From: Sinomonas sp. P10A9
GTDB taxonomy: Bacteria; Actinomycetota; Actinomycetes; Actinomycetales; Micrococcaceae
Assembly: GCF_041022165.1 (NCBI RefSeq)
Contig: NZ_CP163302.1
Location: 3,968,001 to 4,032,000, forward strand
DNA length: 64,000 bases
Direction of reading: 5' to 3'
The position numbers and the translations under genes were made by a program. Below the pieces are notes generated by a model. The model was not told the origin of the DNA. It did no database searches and saw only the letters and a program-made list of their open reading frames with translations. This document shows, piece by piece, positions 1-8,055 of the stretch. Position 1 is the stretch's first letter. Every line of letters begins with the position of its first letter.

Positions 1-295
1 CCCGGGCACACAGGTCGTTGCAGATCCGCGCCCAGGTCTGGCTGACCTCGAGATCGCCGATGTGGTGGGCCATGAAGGAGGCGCGCGGGCTGAAGACCGT
101 GATATCGCTGCCGCGCTCGTTCATGAGCCTGAGCTGGTTGGCCTCGATGGTCTCACGGATGTCATCGTCGGAGATCGTCAGGGCCGCCGGATCGGGAGCC
201 TCACCCCGCCCTTCCGTGAAGGCGATCTGCAGGTCGCGCCAGGCGCCCAGCTGGGCCGGCGCCGTCGTGTAATGGCCGTGGATGTCGATGATCAC
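1..295 (-). CDS. 4-oxalomesaconate hydratase-like amidohydrolase, N-terminal part
   Basis: This is an amidohydrolase-2 family protein starting at a GTG at 295 and running off the left edge, so only about 98 residues are visible. The N-terminus shows the metal-binding IDIHGHY motif, and further in there are NERGSD, FSPRASFMAHH and WARICNDLC stretches. These are typical of LigJ/GalB-type 4-oxalomesaconate hydratases of the protocatechuate or gallate 4,5-cleavage pathway. It is divergent from the LysR gene at 404, the classic layout for a regulator and its target operon. The remaining pathway genes would lie to the left of the window. The family is clear; the exact substrate is inferred. Confidence 0.7.
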   Translation of the reverse strand, partial: MIIDIHGHYTTAPAQLGAWRDLQIAFTEGRGEAPDPAALTISDDDIRETIEANQLRLMNERGSDITVFSPRASFMAHHIGDLEVSQTWARICNDLCAR

Positions 296-364
296 CGAGT
301 GTCGTCCTTGTCACGTGGAGGCGGGTATGCCTCAATGCTAGGCAGATCACATCCATGGCGTCGA

Positions 365-393
365 ATAGATATCGAGTGCATCCCGCATAGATA
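365..393. promoter_or_regulatory. Direct repeats in the LysR/amidohydrolase intergenic region
   Basis: The 108-bp divergent spacer holds ATAGATA at 365-371 and again at 387-393, exactly 22 bp apart (two helical turns). A related ATAGATG overlaps the LysR start at 400-406. LysR proteins often bind such spaced half-sites upstream of divergent targets, so this is a candidate binding site. It is called by position and spacing only. Confidence 0.3.
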
Positions 394-403
394 CAATCAA
401 TAG

Positions 404-1294
404 ATGGTGTTCACCGACCTCAACCAGCTGCGCACCTTCGTGGTGCTCTACGAACTGCGCAGCGTCACCGCGGTCGCCGAGCGGCTGCACGTGACGCAGC
501 CGACCGTCAGCTACACGCTGCGGCGGCTTCGAGGGCGATTCGGCGACGAGCTGTTCCGGCGCGAGGGGCATGACATGGTGCCGACCGCGAAGGCGACCCA
601 GTTGTTCGGCCCCATCCACGAGGCGCTCGCGCAGATCGACGCGACGGTGGACGAGCCGGACACCTTCGAGCCGGCGGGATTCACCGGCGAACTCATGCTC
701 GGACTCACCTCGATCGGCGAGCAGACCTTCCTTCCGCCCATCATGACGGCGCTCGCACGCGAGGCCGCCCGGCCGCACCTGCAGGTGGAGAGACTCGATT
801 CGGATCAGGTCGAGGATGGGCTCACCCGGGGAACCATCGATCTGGCGATGACCGTGTCGATGATCGGCAGCCCGGGGCTGTGGCGCTCGCACGTGCGCGC
901 CGTCGAGTACGTTGCGCTCGTCTCGGGGGCGCACCCCCTGCCGCCGACCGGCCCCGACATGTTCGCGGGTCGACACTTCCTGCGGGTCTCGGCGCGCGGC
1001 GGGCACGTCTTTCCGCTGCAGGTGCTCACGGACAACGGGCTCATGCAGCAGGTCGTGCTGACAGTGGAGGAGTATGCGACGGTACCTGCGGTGCTCGAGG
1101 CAACGGACCTTGCTGTCCTTCTGCCGCGGCACGTTGCCGAGGTCTTCTGCGGGTGGTTCCCCGGCCTGCTGATCGCCGACCTTCCCTGGCCGCCGCAGAG
1201 CACCCCGGTGTCGCTGTACACGCGGCGCGAGGCGAGCCTGACGCCGGCCCAGCGGTGGTTCCGCTCGCTCGTGCTGAATGCCGTCCGGGAATGA
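404..1294 (+). CDS. LysR-family transcriptional regulator
   Basis: This 296-residue protein has the usual LysR layout. The N-terminal winged helix-turn-helix spans about residues 5-65 (LRTFVVLYELRSVTAVAERL, then TQPTVSYTLRRLR), followed by a LysR substrate-binding domain to the C-terminus. It lies divergently next to the amidohydrolase at 295, 108 bp apart. By position it probably activates an aromatic ring-cleavage operon that continues off the left edge, in response to a pathway intermediate. The effector cannot be read from the sequence. The ATG start overlaps a repeat that may be part of its own control site. Confidence 0.85.
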   Translation: MVFTDLNQLRTFVVLYELRSVTAVAERLHVTQPTVSYTLRRLRGRFGDELFRREGHDMVPTAKATQLFGPIHEALAQIDATVDEPDTFEPAGFTGELMLGLTSIGEQTFLPPIMTALAREAARPHLQVERLDSDQVEDGLTRGTIDLAMTVSMIGSPGLWRSHVRAVEYVALVSGAHPLPPTGPDMFAGRHFLRVSARGGHVFPLQVLTDNGLMQQVVLTVEEYATVPAVLEATDLAVLLPRHVAEVFCGWFPGLLIADLPWPPQSTPVSLYTRREASLTPAQRWFRSLVLNAVRE

Positions 1295-1334
1295 CGGGGG
1301 TGAAACTGCCGCGCCAGCGGCGAGGCTAGCCGGG

Positions 1335-1988
1335 TCAGCTGCGCTTGCGGTTCCAGCTGGCCTTCGCCGGCGCGAAGGGGCTGCGCACGTGGATCGACCA
1401 CGACGAGTGCGGGTGGATCGAGAGGATGCAGCGCTCGTACCAGGCGCGCGCCTCGTCGGAGAGCCGCAGCAGCACGGCGTCCTTGTCGACGTCGTCTTCC
1501 GGGCGCGGCCGCAGTGCCTTCCAGACCAGCTGCACCTCAGGCGCACCGGTGGGGATGCCGTCGATGTCGAGCACCGCGCGGTCCCAGGGCAGCTGCAGTC
1601 GCGGGTCGCGCTTGTACACCCAGGCGCGCGGAGCGCCGTCCTCCACGTTGACCTTCAACACCCATGCATCCTGCTCGACATCGCGGACGAGCACGGGCTG
1701 CACCTCGTCGCCCTCCTGGATCTCCGCGAACGGCACGAGGTCGTCGTCGTCGCGCACCGCCCACGCATCGTATTCCGCGGGCAGGCTCGCCACGAGCTGC
1801 GGCAGGTCGCCGAACACCACGCTCACATCCGTGTTGGAGCGCTCGCGAATCGGCGCGCCCAGCCAGCGGTCGAGGGCCACGCCGCCCGAGAGCCACCAGC
1901 GGACGGGCGACGACGCGAGCAGATCCGCGACGGCCTGCGCTGCGAGGGGCTCCCACCTCGTCTCGGGAGTCGGTGCGGAAGAAGCCAT
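1335..1988 (-). CDS. Nucleotidyltransferase-fold (AbiEii/aminoglycoside adenylyltransferase-like) protein
   Basis: This 217-residue protein has a nucleotidyltransferase-like core near its N-terminus: WWLSGGVALDRWLG at about residues 31-44, then RSNTDVSVVFGDL. This is the GG-x-A signature of the minimal nucleotidyltransferases related to AbiEii toxins and aminoglycoside 2''-adenylyltransferases. The usual D-x-D pair appears as TDVSV, so the second acidic residue is not obvious and catalysis is uncertain. No antitoxin-like partner is adjacent, so a toxin role is not supported. It is convergent with the LysR gene and divergent from the hydrolase at 2162. Confidence 0.6.
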   Translation of the reverse strand: MASSAPTPETRWEPLAAQAVADLLASSPVRWWLSGGVALDRWLGAPIRERSNTDVSVVFGDLPQLVASLPAEYDAWAVRDDDDLVPFAEIQEGDEVQPVLVRDVEQDAWVLKVNVEDGAPRAWVYKRDPRLQLPWDRAVLDIDGIPTGAPEVQLVWKALRPRPEDDVDKDAVLLRLSDEARAWYERCILSIHPHSSWSIHVRSPFAPAKASWNRKRS

Positions 1989-2096
1989 GCCTCAAGGTTA
2001 CCCACGCGATGAGTGGGGAATGTCGAACCAGCTGGAGCGGCACCACCGAGAATTCTCCGAATCGGTTCCGATTCCTGAGCCCGGGGCCGCCCGTAC

Positions 2097-2150
2097 TATT
2101 CAGAACAGTGGCGCGATTCAGAACAGTGGCGCTATTCAGAACAGCGGCGG
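2097..2150. repeat. Three tandem 18-bp direct repeats upstream of a hydrolase gene
   Basis: Three head-to-tail copies of an 18-bp unit lie at 2097-2114, 2115-2132 and 2133-2150. The consensus is TATTCAGAACAGTGGCGC; the second copy differs only in its first base and the third in two bases near its end. The array ends 11 bp before the GTG of the alpha/beta hydrolase. It sits where an operator or 5' leader would be. It could be an iterated protein-binding site or a recent slippage product. Confidence 0.85.
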
Positions 2151-2161
2151 ACGAAAGTAAG

Positions 2162-2914
2162 GTGACGGCAACGGTGAAACAGGAGCAGCACTTGGATCAG
2201 GAGACGTATGTGCTCGTCCACGGGGCGTGGCACGGGGCCTGGTGCTGGAGACCGCTGGAACGCCTCTTGGTAGCAGCAGGCGCTCGGGTCTTCACGCCGA
2301 CGCTGACGGGCCTCGGCGACCGTGCACATCTGCTGACTCCCGCCGTCGGACTCGACACCCACATCGCCGATGTGCGGGCCGTGATCGAGACGGAGGACCT
2401 GGACGACGTCATCCTGGTCGGCCACAGCTACGCGGGGATGGTCGTGACGGGGGTCGCTGCCGAGATCCCCGACCGCATCAAACGGCTCGTCATCGTCGAC
2501 GGCTTCCTGCCCGAGCGCGGTGAAGCCGCCATCGCGCTCCTCCCCGAGCACGCGGCCGCCCACTACCTCGAATCCGCGCGGGAGAACGATGGGCTCGTGA
2601 TCGACCCGCGGCCCGTCGCGAACCTCGGCGTCACCGACCAGCGGGTCATCGACGAACTCGCTCCGCGACTCACGCCCCAGCCCGCGAAGACGTACATGGA
2701 CTCGATCGGACACGGGCTGGCAGACCTCCCGTTCACCGGTGACTACCTGCTGTGCTCCGGCTGGCGCACGCCATTCACCCCATTCGCGGGCCGCGCCGCC
2801 GCGGCCGGCTGGAACGTCAGTGAGCTCGACGCCGACCACGAGGTCCTCGTCACAGACCCCGAGCTGCTCGCGCGGCACCTCCTCCAGTCCGATGCCTTGG
2901 CATCGGCAGACTAG
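2162..2914 (+). CDS. Alpha/beta hydrolase (salicylate esterase / methylesterase-like)
   Basis: This is a compact hydrolase of about 250 residues. The oxyanion-hole segment YVLVHGAWHGAWCW lies near the N-terminus and the nucleophile elbow GHSYAG (Ser) follows. The C-terminal ELDADHEVLVTDPELLARHL carries the catalytic His. The pattern matches the small plant-type methylesterase/hydroxynitrile-lyase branch common in actinobacteria. The GTG at 2162 follows a purine-rich stretch just after the repeat array; a second in-frame GTG at 2174 is possible. The muconolactone-isomerase-like gene starts 14 bp downstream, so the two are probably cotranscribed. The substrate is unknown. Confidence 0.75.
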   Translation: MTATVKQEQHLDQETYVLVHGAWHGAWCWRPLERLLVAAGARVFTPTLTGLGDRAHLLTPAVGLDTHIADVRAVIETEDLDDVILVGHSYAGMVVTGVAAEIPDRIKRLVIVDGFLPERGEAAIALLPEHAAAHYLESARENDGLVIDPRPVANLGVTDQRVIDELAPRLTPQPAKTYMDSIGHGLADLPFTGDYLLCSGWRTPFTPFAGRAAAAGWNVSELDADHEVLVTDPELLARHLLQSDALASAD

Positions 2915-2928
2915 ACAGCGAGACGACC

Positions 2929-3216
2929 ATGGAATTCCTGGTGAGACAGGAGAACCGCATGCCTCCTCTGCCGGCAGAAGAGGCATCCCGGATCAAGGCC
3001 GCCGAAAGGGAGTATGCCCAGCAGCTGCGGGACCGCGGGATCCTGCGCCGCCTGTGGCGCGTGCCGGGCACCCGCACGGCGATCGGCTGGTACGAGGCCG
3101 ACGATGCGACGGTGCTCCACGAGGTGCTCTCGGGGCTGCCGACGTTCCAGTGGCAGACGATCACCGTCGAGGCCCTGGCGACGCACCCGCAGGAGCAGAT
3201 GCTGCGGCCCGAGTGA
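2929..3216 (+). CDS. Muconolactone delta-isomerase family protein
   Basis: This 95-residue protein has the size and pattern of CatC-type muconolactone isomerases. It has an N-terminal strand MEFLVRQ, a helix rich in Glu and Arg (EREYAQQLRDRGILRRLWR) and the GLPTFQWQTITVEALATHP end. True CatC acts in the catechol ortho-cleavage branch of the beta-ketoadipate pathway, but no catA or catB lies nearby. Here it follows an alpha/beta hydrolase by 14 bp, so it may be a paralogue used in another lactone or small-molecule reaction. The family assignment is good; the role is open. Confidence 0.7.
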   Translation: MEFLVRQENRMPPLPAEEASRIKAAEREYAQQLRDRGILRRLWRVPGTRTAIGWYEADDATVLHEVLSGLPTFQWQTITVEALATHPQEQMLRPE

Positions 3217-3258
3217 GACGCCACAGTGCGCCGGTACCCTGACGGAGGAGGAGAGGTT

Positions 3259-4230
3259 ATGAGGATACTGATCGCGGGTGCTGGGGCGACAGGCGGCTAT
3301 TTTGGGGCGAGGCTCGCCCAGGCCGGTCGGGACGTCACCTTCCTGGTTCGTTCAGGGCGCGCTGAACAGCTGAGCGGGGGTCTGCGGTTGATCGGCACGG
3401 ATACCGATGAGACCGTGCAGGTGCGCGCTCTGACCACCGAGCAGCTCGACGACAGGCCGTATGATCTCGTGATGCTGGCAGTCAAGGCGAGCGCCCTCGA
3501 GAGCGTGCTCGGCCAGCTCGGGCCTGCGATCGGACCGGAGACGCTGGTCCTTCCGATCCTCAACGGCATGCGGCACCTTCGGCTCCTCAACGACCGGTTC
3601 GGCACGGATCGTGTGCTCGGCGGATCCGTGCGCGTCGTCGCCCGTGTGACGCCGGACGGCGCGATCCGCCAGGTGCTCCCGTTGGCCGAGATCGTCCTCG
3701 GCGCCCAGCCCGGGGGTCCCGCCGCCCGCGCCGACGACGTCGGGCGCGAACTCTCCGTGCCGGGCTACAAGCTGCGCGTCACGCAGCAGATTCTGACCAC
3801 GATGTGGCACAAGTGGGCGTTCATCGTGGCTTCAGGAGTCGGATCGATCCTCATGCGCGCCAGCTTCGGCGAGATCGCGGCGATGCCGGAGGGGCGGGAC
3901 TTCATCCGTGAAGTGCTCGCCGAGACCGAAGGGGTCCTGAACGCTGCGGGATACCCGGCGTCCGATTCCTCGCACCGATCATCACTGGAGATGCTGACAC
4001 AGCCTGGCTCGCCCTTCGTCCCATCCCTGTACCGCGACTTCACAGAGGGCCGAGAACACGAGGGCGAGCACCTTGTCGGGGACTTCGCCGCCACCGCACG
4101 CGAACTCGGGGTCGAGACGCCCCTGACAGATCTGGCACTGCTGCAGCTCCGTGTTCACGACCGGGCCAAGGCAGCGGACCGTGCCTCAGGCTCGACGGCT
4201 ACCGAGGCCCTTCCTCCAGACTCGGCGTGA
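3259..4230 (+). CDS. Ketopantoate reductase family (ApbA/PanE-like) dehydrogenase
   Basis: This 323-residue NADP-dependent dehydrogenase of the ApbA/PanE family starts at an ATG behind a strong GGAGGAGGAGAGG ribosome site. The N-terminal Rossmann loop reads GAGATGGYFGARLAQAG. LAVKA and MWHKWAF carry the conserved lysines, and a helical C-terminal domain follows. True PanE reduces 2-dehydropantoate to pantoate. Many actinobacterial paralogues of this length have other 2-oxo-acid or ketone substrates. It follows the muconolactone-isomerase-like gene by 42 bp and may belong to the same transcription unit. Confidence 0.75.
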   Translation: MRILIAGAGATGGYFGARLAQAGRDVTFLVRSGRAEQLSGGLRLIGTDTDETVQVRALTTEQLDDRPYDLVMLAVKASALESVLGQLGPAIGPETLVLPILNGMRHLRLLNDRFGTDRVLGGSVRVVARVTPDGAIRQVLPLAEIVLGAQPGGPAARADDVGRELSVPGYKLRVTQQILTTMWHKWAFIVASGVGSILMRASFGEIAAMPEGRDFIREVLAETEGVLNAAGYPASDSSHRSSLEMLTQPGSPFVPSLYRDFTEGREHEGEHLVGDFAATARELGVETPLTDLALLQLRVHDRAKAADRASGSTATEALPPDSA

Positions 4231-4323
4231 GCAGATCCTGGGGTAGATGTCATTCACGCGGTCGGCGACCTCCGTCTGGATGAAGCCGACGACGGGCCGC
4301 GTCGCACTGATTTGAGGCAAGGA

Positions 4324-4980
4324 CTAGCGGCCGAGCGGGGCGAGCTGGATTTGCTGCGCGAGTCCGTAGGCGGCAGGAAGGTCGCTTTCGCTGGCGACGA
4401 AGACGCGACCCACGACGAGAACCGAACGGCTTGGCGAGGCGATCCGCGTCATGCCGCCAGGCACCGTCCCCCGCCAGTCCGGCCCGCTGATGACAAAGTC
4501 ACCGGCGCGGGTACCCGTGGTGCGTTTGCCGACGTAGGCAAAATTGGCGCTATTCGACGGGTCGGTGAACTGCACGCTGTAATAGCGCTCGCCCATGTCG
4601 GGCACATGCAGTACCTGCGGCCCCTTCGTCAGGTCGAGCCAGCCGCCGATGTAGAGCACATCGTCGGTCCCGGTTGCCAGGAGGCTCCCGGGCGCCGCCG
4701 ACGCGGATGAGGTGCTGGCCGCGGCGTACAGGGTGTTGACGGGGACCGGGCCGCCGCCGAGCCCGTGCTTGAGGAATGCCCGTTTGAAGCCGTTGACCGT
4801 GAGCCGCGGCCACAGGTAGATGAACGCCGCCGTGCCGAGCACCCACACGATCCCAGCGGCCACTGCGAGTGGAATGATCTCGCTCCAGCCGCGCGAGATC
4901 CGCTGGTAGACGACCCAAGCGAAGACCACGAGGATGACGACGGTCAGGGGGTACGAATACTTCAGAATGAGACGGTTCAT
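4324..4980 (-). CDS. DUF1254 domain membrane protein
   Basis: This 218-residue protein has two predicted membrane segments near the N-terminus (about residues 10-27 and 35-57). A soluble beta-rich domain with the DUF1254 pattern follows (NTLYAAAS, LYIGGWLDL, ERYYSVQFTDPSNSANFAYVG). It is the second gene of a coupled pair: its ATG begins one base after the stop of the DUF1214 gene. In other bacteria DUF1254 and DUF1214 are usually joined in one secreted or membrane-anchored protein of about 450 residues; here they are separate and in the order DUF1214 then DUF1254. The biochemical role is not established. Confidence 0.7.
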   Translation of the reverse strand: MNRLILKYSYPLTVVILVVFAWVVYQRISRGWSEIIPLAVAAGIVWVLGTAAFIYLWPRLTVNGFKRAFLKHGLGGGPVPVNTLYAAASTSSASAAPGSLLATGTDDVLYIGGWLDLTKGPQVLHVPDMGERYYSVQFTDPSNSANFAYVGKRTTGTRAGDFVISGPDWRGTVPGGMTRIASPSRSVLVVGRVFVASESDLPAAYGLAQQIQLAPLGR

Positions 4981-4981
4981 G

Positions 4982-5584
4982 TCACCGCGCCCTCGCGACA
5001 GGCGGAATTCGGTACGTGCCGTTGAGAATCTCCGCGCTCGGCAGATACACGCGGAGCATCAGTTTGAATCTGCCAGAAGGAATGGGCAACCAGTTCTGCT
5101 CACGCCCTGCCGGGGCATCGTGCTGCAGGTAGATATCAACGGAACCGTCGGCGTTCTTCGCGAGGTCTGAACGATCGTCGAAGCTCGAGCGCTCCATCGG
5201 ACTGCTCACCATGTACCCGACCACGTCGGTCACGGTGAGGGACCAGAAGGCGTCATGCGGCGGCAGTCCGCCGGCCGGGAAGCGCAGGTTGTATGCATGT
5301 GCGCCGCTGAGGATCTGCCCTGAGCCGTCTGTGGTTGCAGTGAAGTATGCGGCCTCTTCAAATACATTGACCGCGGGCAGGGCCTTGGCGCAGGCTGCCC
5401 GCACCAGGACGCCGTTCTCGGGACGGCCGCACGCACGGATGACGCTCCAGCCATTGGCGGTCGTCGTGACGGCCCGGATCACAGCATTCATGATGAGGAT
5501 TGCCGACAGGAACGCCAGAGTGGCGCCGATGATGACCCCTTGCACCACCCCGGACTGCGCGACCCACGCGAGGATGCCTGCCAT
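4982..5584 (-). CDS. DUF1214 domain membrane protein
   Basis: This 200-residue protein starts with a single hydrophobic segment (about residues 13-38), probably a membrane anchor. The DUF1214 domain follows, with the typical AHAYNLRFPAG, FWSLTVTD and LPIPSGRFKLMLRVYLP stretches. It is upstream of, and translationally coupled to, the DUF1254 gene (TGA, one base, ATG). The two products probably assemble on the outer face of the membrane. Their function is unknown, and nothing in the neighbourhood identifies a substrate. Confidence 0.7.
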   Translation of the reverse strand: MAGILAWVAQSGVVQGVIIGATLAFLSAILIMNAVIRAVTTTANGWSVIRACGRPENGVLVRAACAKALPAVNVFEEAAYFTATTDGSGQILSGAHAYNLRFPAGGLPPHDAFWSLTVTDVVGYMVSSPMERSSFDDRSDLAKNADGSVDIYLQHDAPAGREQNWLPIPSGRFKLMLRVYLPSAEILNGTYRIPPVARAR

Positions 5585-5732
5585 GTCCGCACACTAGCCG
5601 CGCGCCCGAGGGCAGCACAATGACGCGTCGCAATTCAGGCGCGTGCCACCGCCTTCGGGAGTGAGCGTCCATCGCGAGGCGATGCTCGACGTCGTGCTCG
5701 TCGCCGCCGGAACCCGCCCGGCCGGCCCGCGG

Positions 5733-7043
5733 TCACGCGCGCGCAGCCTCCGCGATCCGGTGCGTGAACTCGTCGAGCAACGCGCCGACGGTGGTGCGGG
5801 CAACAGGGTTGTCCGGGTAGCGGCAGCGCAGGTGCAGCCCGTCCCCCGCGACGATGAACCAGACCATGATGTTGTCCGTGGGCAGCATCGCCGAGACGAA
5901 CTGCGGCTCGAGTGCGGAGTCGATGCCCAGCGGCATGCGGCGCATGTCGAGCCACGAGATCGCGAACATCCCTGGGGGCTCCTCCGCGCTGCCGATGCGC
6001 TCGAAGATCGGAGCCAAGGGGTAGGCGCCGAGGCGCACAGCCTCCTCGACGGCCGCGGCGCAGGAAGCTGGGTCCGGTTCGGCGATGTCGAGCACGGCGT
6101 TCGTGATGAACCACCCGACTGACTCTCGCCACCGCTGCTCGTTGCGCGAGTGCACCGGGAACACCGCTCGCAGCGGCGCGCCGGCCAGGTCCTGGAACAG
6201 CCGCGCGAGCTCGGACAGCACGGCCGGGAGGAGACGCACCCCCCGCGCACGCCCGCGTTCTTCCAGACGGGAGAGCTCGTCCTCCCTGAGCACGTCGCGT
6301 ACCTCCACGACGGCGGGGGAGGGCTGCGAAACATCGCCCAGCGGCAGCGGGAACACGGGCATCCCGCCGCCGCCCGCCCGCAGGATCTCCCGCCAGTGCG
6401 CGATCACCCCGGCCGGCGCCTCCGGCATCGCCGCGAGCGTGCGCGTGTGGTCGGCGAACGACGCGGGCGGCGCCGCAGGATCCGGAGCCGCTGAATCACG
6501 AGCCGCGGGATCCGTCCCCGCCAGCACCTCGTGGGCAAGGATCAGCAGCGACCACATGTCGACATGGGCGTGGTCGCTGGCGACGACGACGACGGGGCGC
6601 GCGTCAGGCTCGCCGGGGGCCGGTGTGACCAGGGCGAGGAGGTATGACGGCGCCGCGAACGGGCGGCACTCGGCGTCGAGCAGCGCCCGGAGCGCGTCGC
6701 GCGTTGTCCCGTGGGCGCCCACCTCGTGACGCCGCCACGCGCCGTCGTCCACCGTTGCCTCGTGCAGCCGCACCCGCGGGCCATCGGGCGAGAAGACGGT
6801 GCGCAGGGTCCCGTGGCGCGCGATCACCGCCTGCCAAGCCTCGCCGAGCGCGACACGGCAGGGTGCGTGCGGGAGGCGGAAGGACACCGCCATCCAGGAC
6901 CCCTCGCGGTCGCCGCGTCCGACGTGGCGGCCCTGGTCGTAGGACACGGGAAGTTCGCGCGCCGGGTCGGGCTCGGCGCGCACGGCGAAGCTGTCGAGCG
7001 ATCCCTCGGGCAGGACCATGTGGGCAACCGTGGTGAGCCGCAT
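5733..7043 (-). CDS. Stand-alone condensation-domain protein (NRPS C-domain / PapA-like)
   Basis: This protein of about 436 residues has the chloramphenicol-acetyltransferase-like condensation fold. The active-site region reads DHAHVDMWS, matching HHxxxDGxS but with the first His replaced by Asp; the second, catalytic His is kept. The later FPVHSRNEQRW and GWFITNAVLDI segments match the conserved C-domain core. No adenylation or carrier domains are nearby, so it may act as a free acyltransferase on small molecules. I prefer the ATG at 7043; a GTG at 7082 would add 13 residues but overlies a possible promoter. It is divergent from the hydrolase at 7095. Confidence 0.65.
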   Translation of the reverse strand: MRLTTVAHMVLPEGSLDSFAVRAEPDPARELPVSYDQGRHVGRGDREGSWMAVSFRLPHAPCRVALGEAWQAVIARHGTLRTVFSPDGPRVRLHEATVDDGAWRRHEVGAHGTTRDALRALLDAECRPFAAPSYLLALVTPAPGEPDARPVVVVASDHAHVDMWSLLILAHEVLAGTDPAARDSAAPDPAAPPASFADHTRTLAAMPEAPAGVIAHWREILRAGGGGMPVFPLPLGDVSQPSPAVVEVRDVLREDELSRLEERGRARGVRLLPAVLSELARLFQDLAGAPLRAVFPVHSRNEQRWRESVGWFITNAVLDIAEPDPASCAAAVEEAVRLGAYPLAPIFERIGSAEEPPGMFAISWLDMRRMPLGIDSALEPQFVSAMLPTDNIMVWFIVAGDGLHLRCRYPDNPVARTTVGALLDEFTHRIAEAARA

Positions 7044-7094
7044 GGTGCCGTAGTCTAGGGCCCAGATGTTTCGAGAAGGCACACGGGAGGGCTC

Positions 7095-7892
7095 GTGGCC
7101 TCATTCCAGTCGCGCGGAGCGACTCTTGACTACGACGTCGCCGGTTCCACCGGTCCCCTCGTCGTGCAGCTGCACGGGCTGACATCCAGCCGCGAACGCG
7201 ACGGACAGCTCGGCCTCAACCTCGCACGGGCCCTGCGCGACCACCGCATCCTGCGCTACGACGCCCGCGCGCATGGGCGCTCCACCGGGACGCTCGCCGA
7301 GGCCGACTACAGCTGGCCCAGCCTCGCCGACGACCTGCTTGCCCTGCTCGACCACGTCGCGCCGGGCGAGGAGGTGCATGGGGTGGGGCCGTCCATGGGG
7401 ACCGGGACCCTCCTGCACGCGGCGCTGAAGGATCCCGCGAGGTTCGCGTCGCTGACCCTCGTCACGCCTCCGACGGCGTGGAAGCGCCGGGCGGCCCAGA
7501 GCGAGACCTATCTGGCCAACGCCGCCATGGTCGAGCAGGAGGGCATTGCCGCGTTTGTGCAGCGAGGCTCGACGGCGCCCACGCCGCCTGCGCTCGCTCA
7601 TGCGCCCGAGACGAGCGTGGCCGTGCCCGAACGCCTCCTGCCGGCCGTGATGCGGGGCGCGGCGGCCACCGACCTGCCGAAGGGGAAGGACGTCGCAGCC
7701 ATCGGGGTACCTGCGCTGATTCTCGCCTGGAGCGGGGACCGCTCGCACCCGTTGTCGACGGCGCAGCAGCTGCACGCCCGGATGCCGCACAGCCGTATCG
7801 TCGTGGCGCGGACGCCGTACGGGATCATGGCGTGGCCGGGGCTCTTCGCGGAGTTCGTCACGACCGTTGGCAGCGGCGACCTGGCCTTCTGA
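7095..7892 (+). CDS. Alpha/beta hydrolase family protein
   Basis: This 265-residue alpha/beta hydrolase starts at a GTG behind GGGAGG. It has the oxyanion segment VQLHGLTSS, a DARAHGRS loop, the nucleophile elbow GPSMG and an acidic turn (WSGDRSHPLS). In relatives a glycine- and histidine-containing loop supplies the catalytic His near the C-terminus. Here that region reads VVARTPYGIMAWPGLF and no His is obvious, so the triad may be incomplete or the His may come from elsewhere (SHPLS or LHARMPHS). It is divergent from the condensation-domain gene with a short shared spacer. The substrate is unknown. Confidence 0.65.
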   Translation: MASFQSRGATLDYDVAGSTGPLVVQLHGLTSSRERDGQLGLNLARALRDHRILRYDARAHGRSTGTLAEADYSWPSLADDLLALLDHVAPGEEVHGVGPSMGTGTLLHAALKDPARFASLTLVTPPTAWKRRAAQSETYLANAAMVEQEGIAAFVQRGSTAPTPPALAHAPETSVAVPERLLPAVMRGAAATDLPKGKDVAAIGVPALILAWSGDRSHPLSTAQQLHARMPHSRIVVARTPYGIMAWPGLFAEFVTTVGSGDLAF

Positions 7893-8055
7893 GGGCGGCG
7901 CGCTGGAGGGGACGCACTCGCGCGCCCCGAGCATCCAACGGACGTCGCGTGGGCGGAGGCCAAAGGCTAGGGTGAATCCCAGCACCGTACGAGAACCCGA
8001 CATGGCCCTGCCTGACTGCGCGCGGGCCCGTGGCCGAGGACGCACAGGAGTCACT

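Noticed and set aside
347..1546. Long minus-strand open frame over the LysR gene
   Set aside because: It is antisense to a clear LysR protein, very Arg-rich and without any family motif; an artefact of high GC.
1335..1988. AbiE-type toxin-antitoxin system
   Set aside because: The nucleotidyltransferase-like protein has no adjacent AbiEi-like antitoxin and lacks a clear second catalytic acid.
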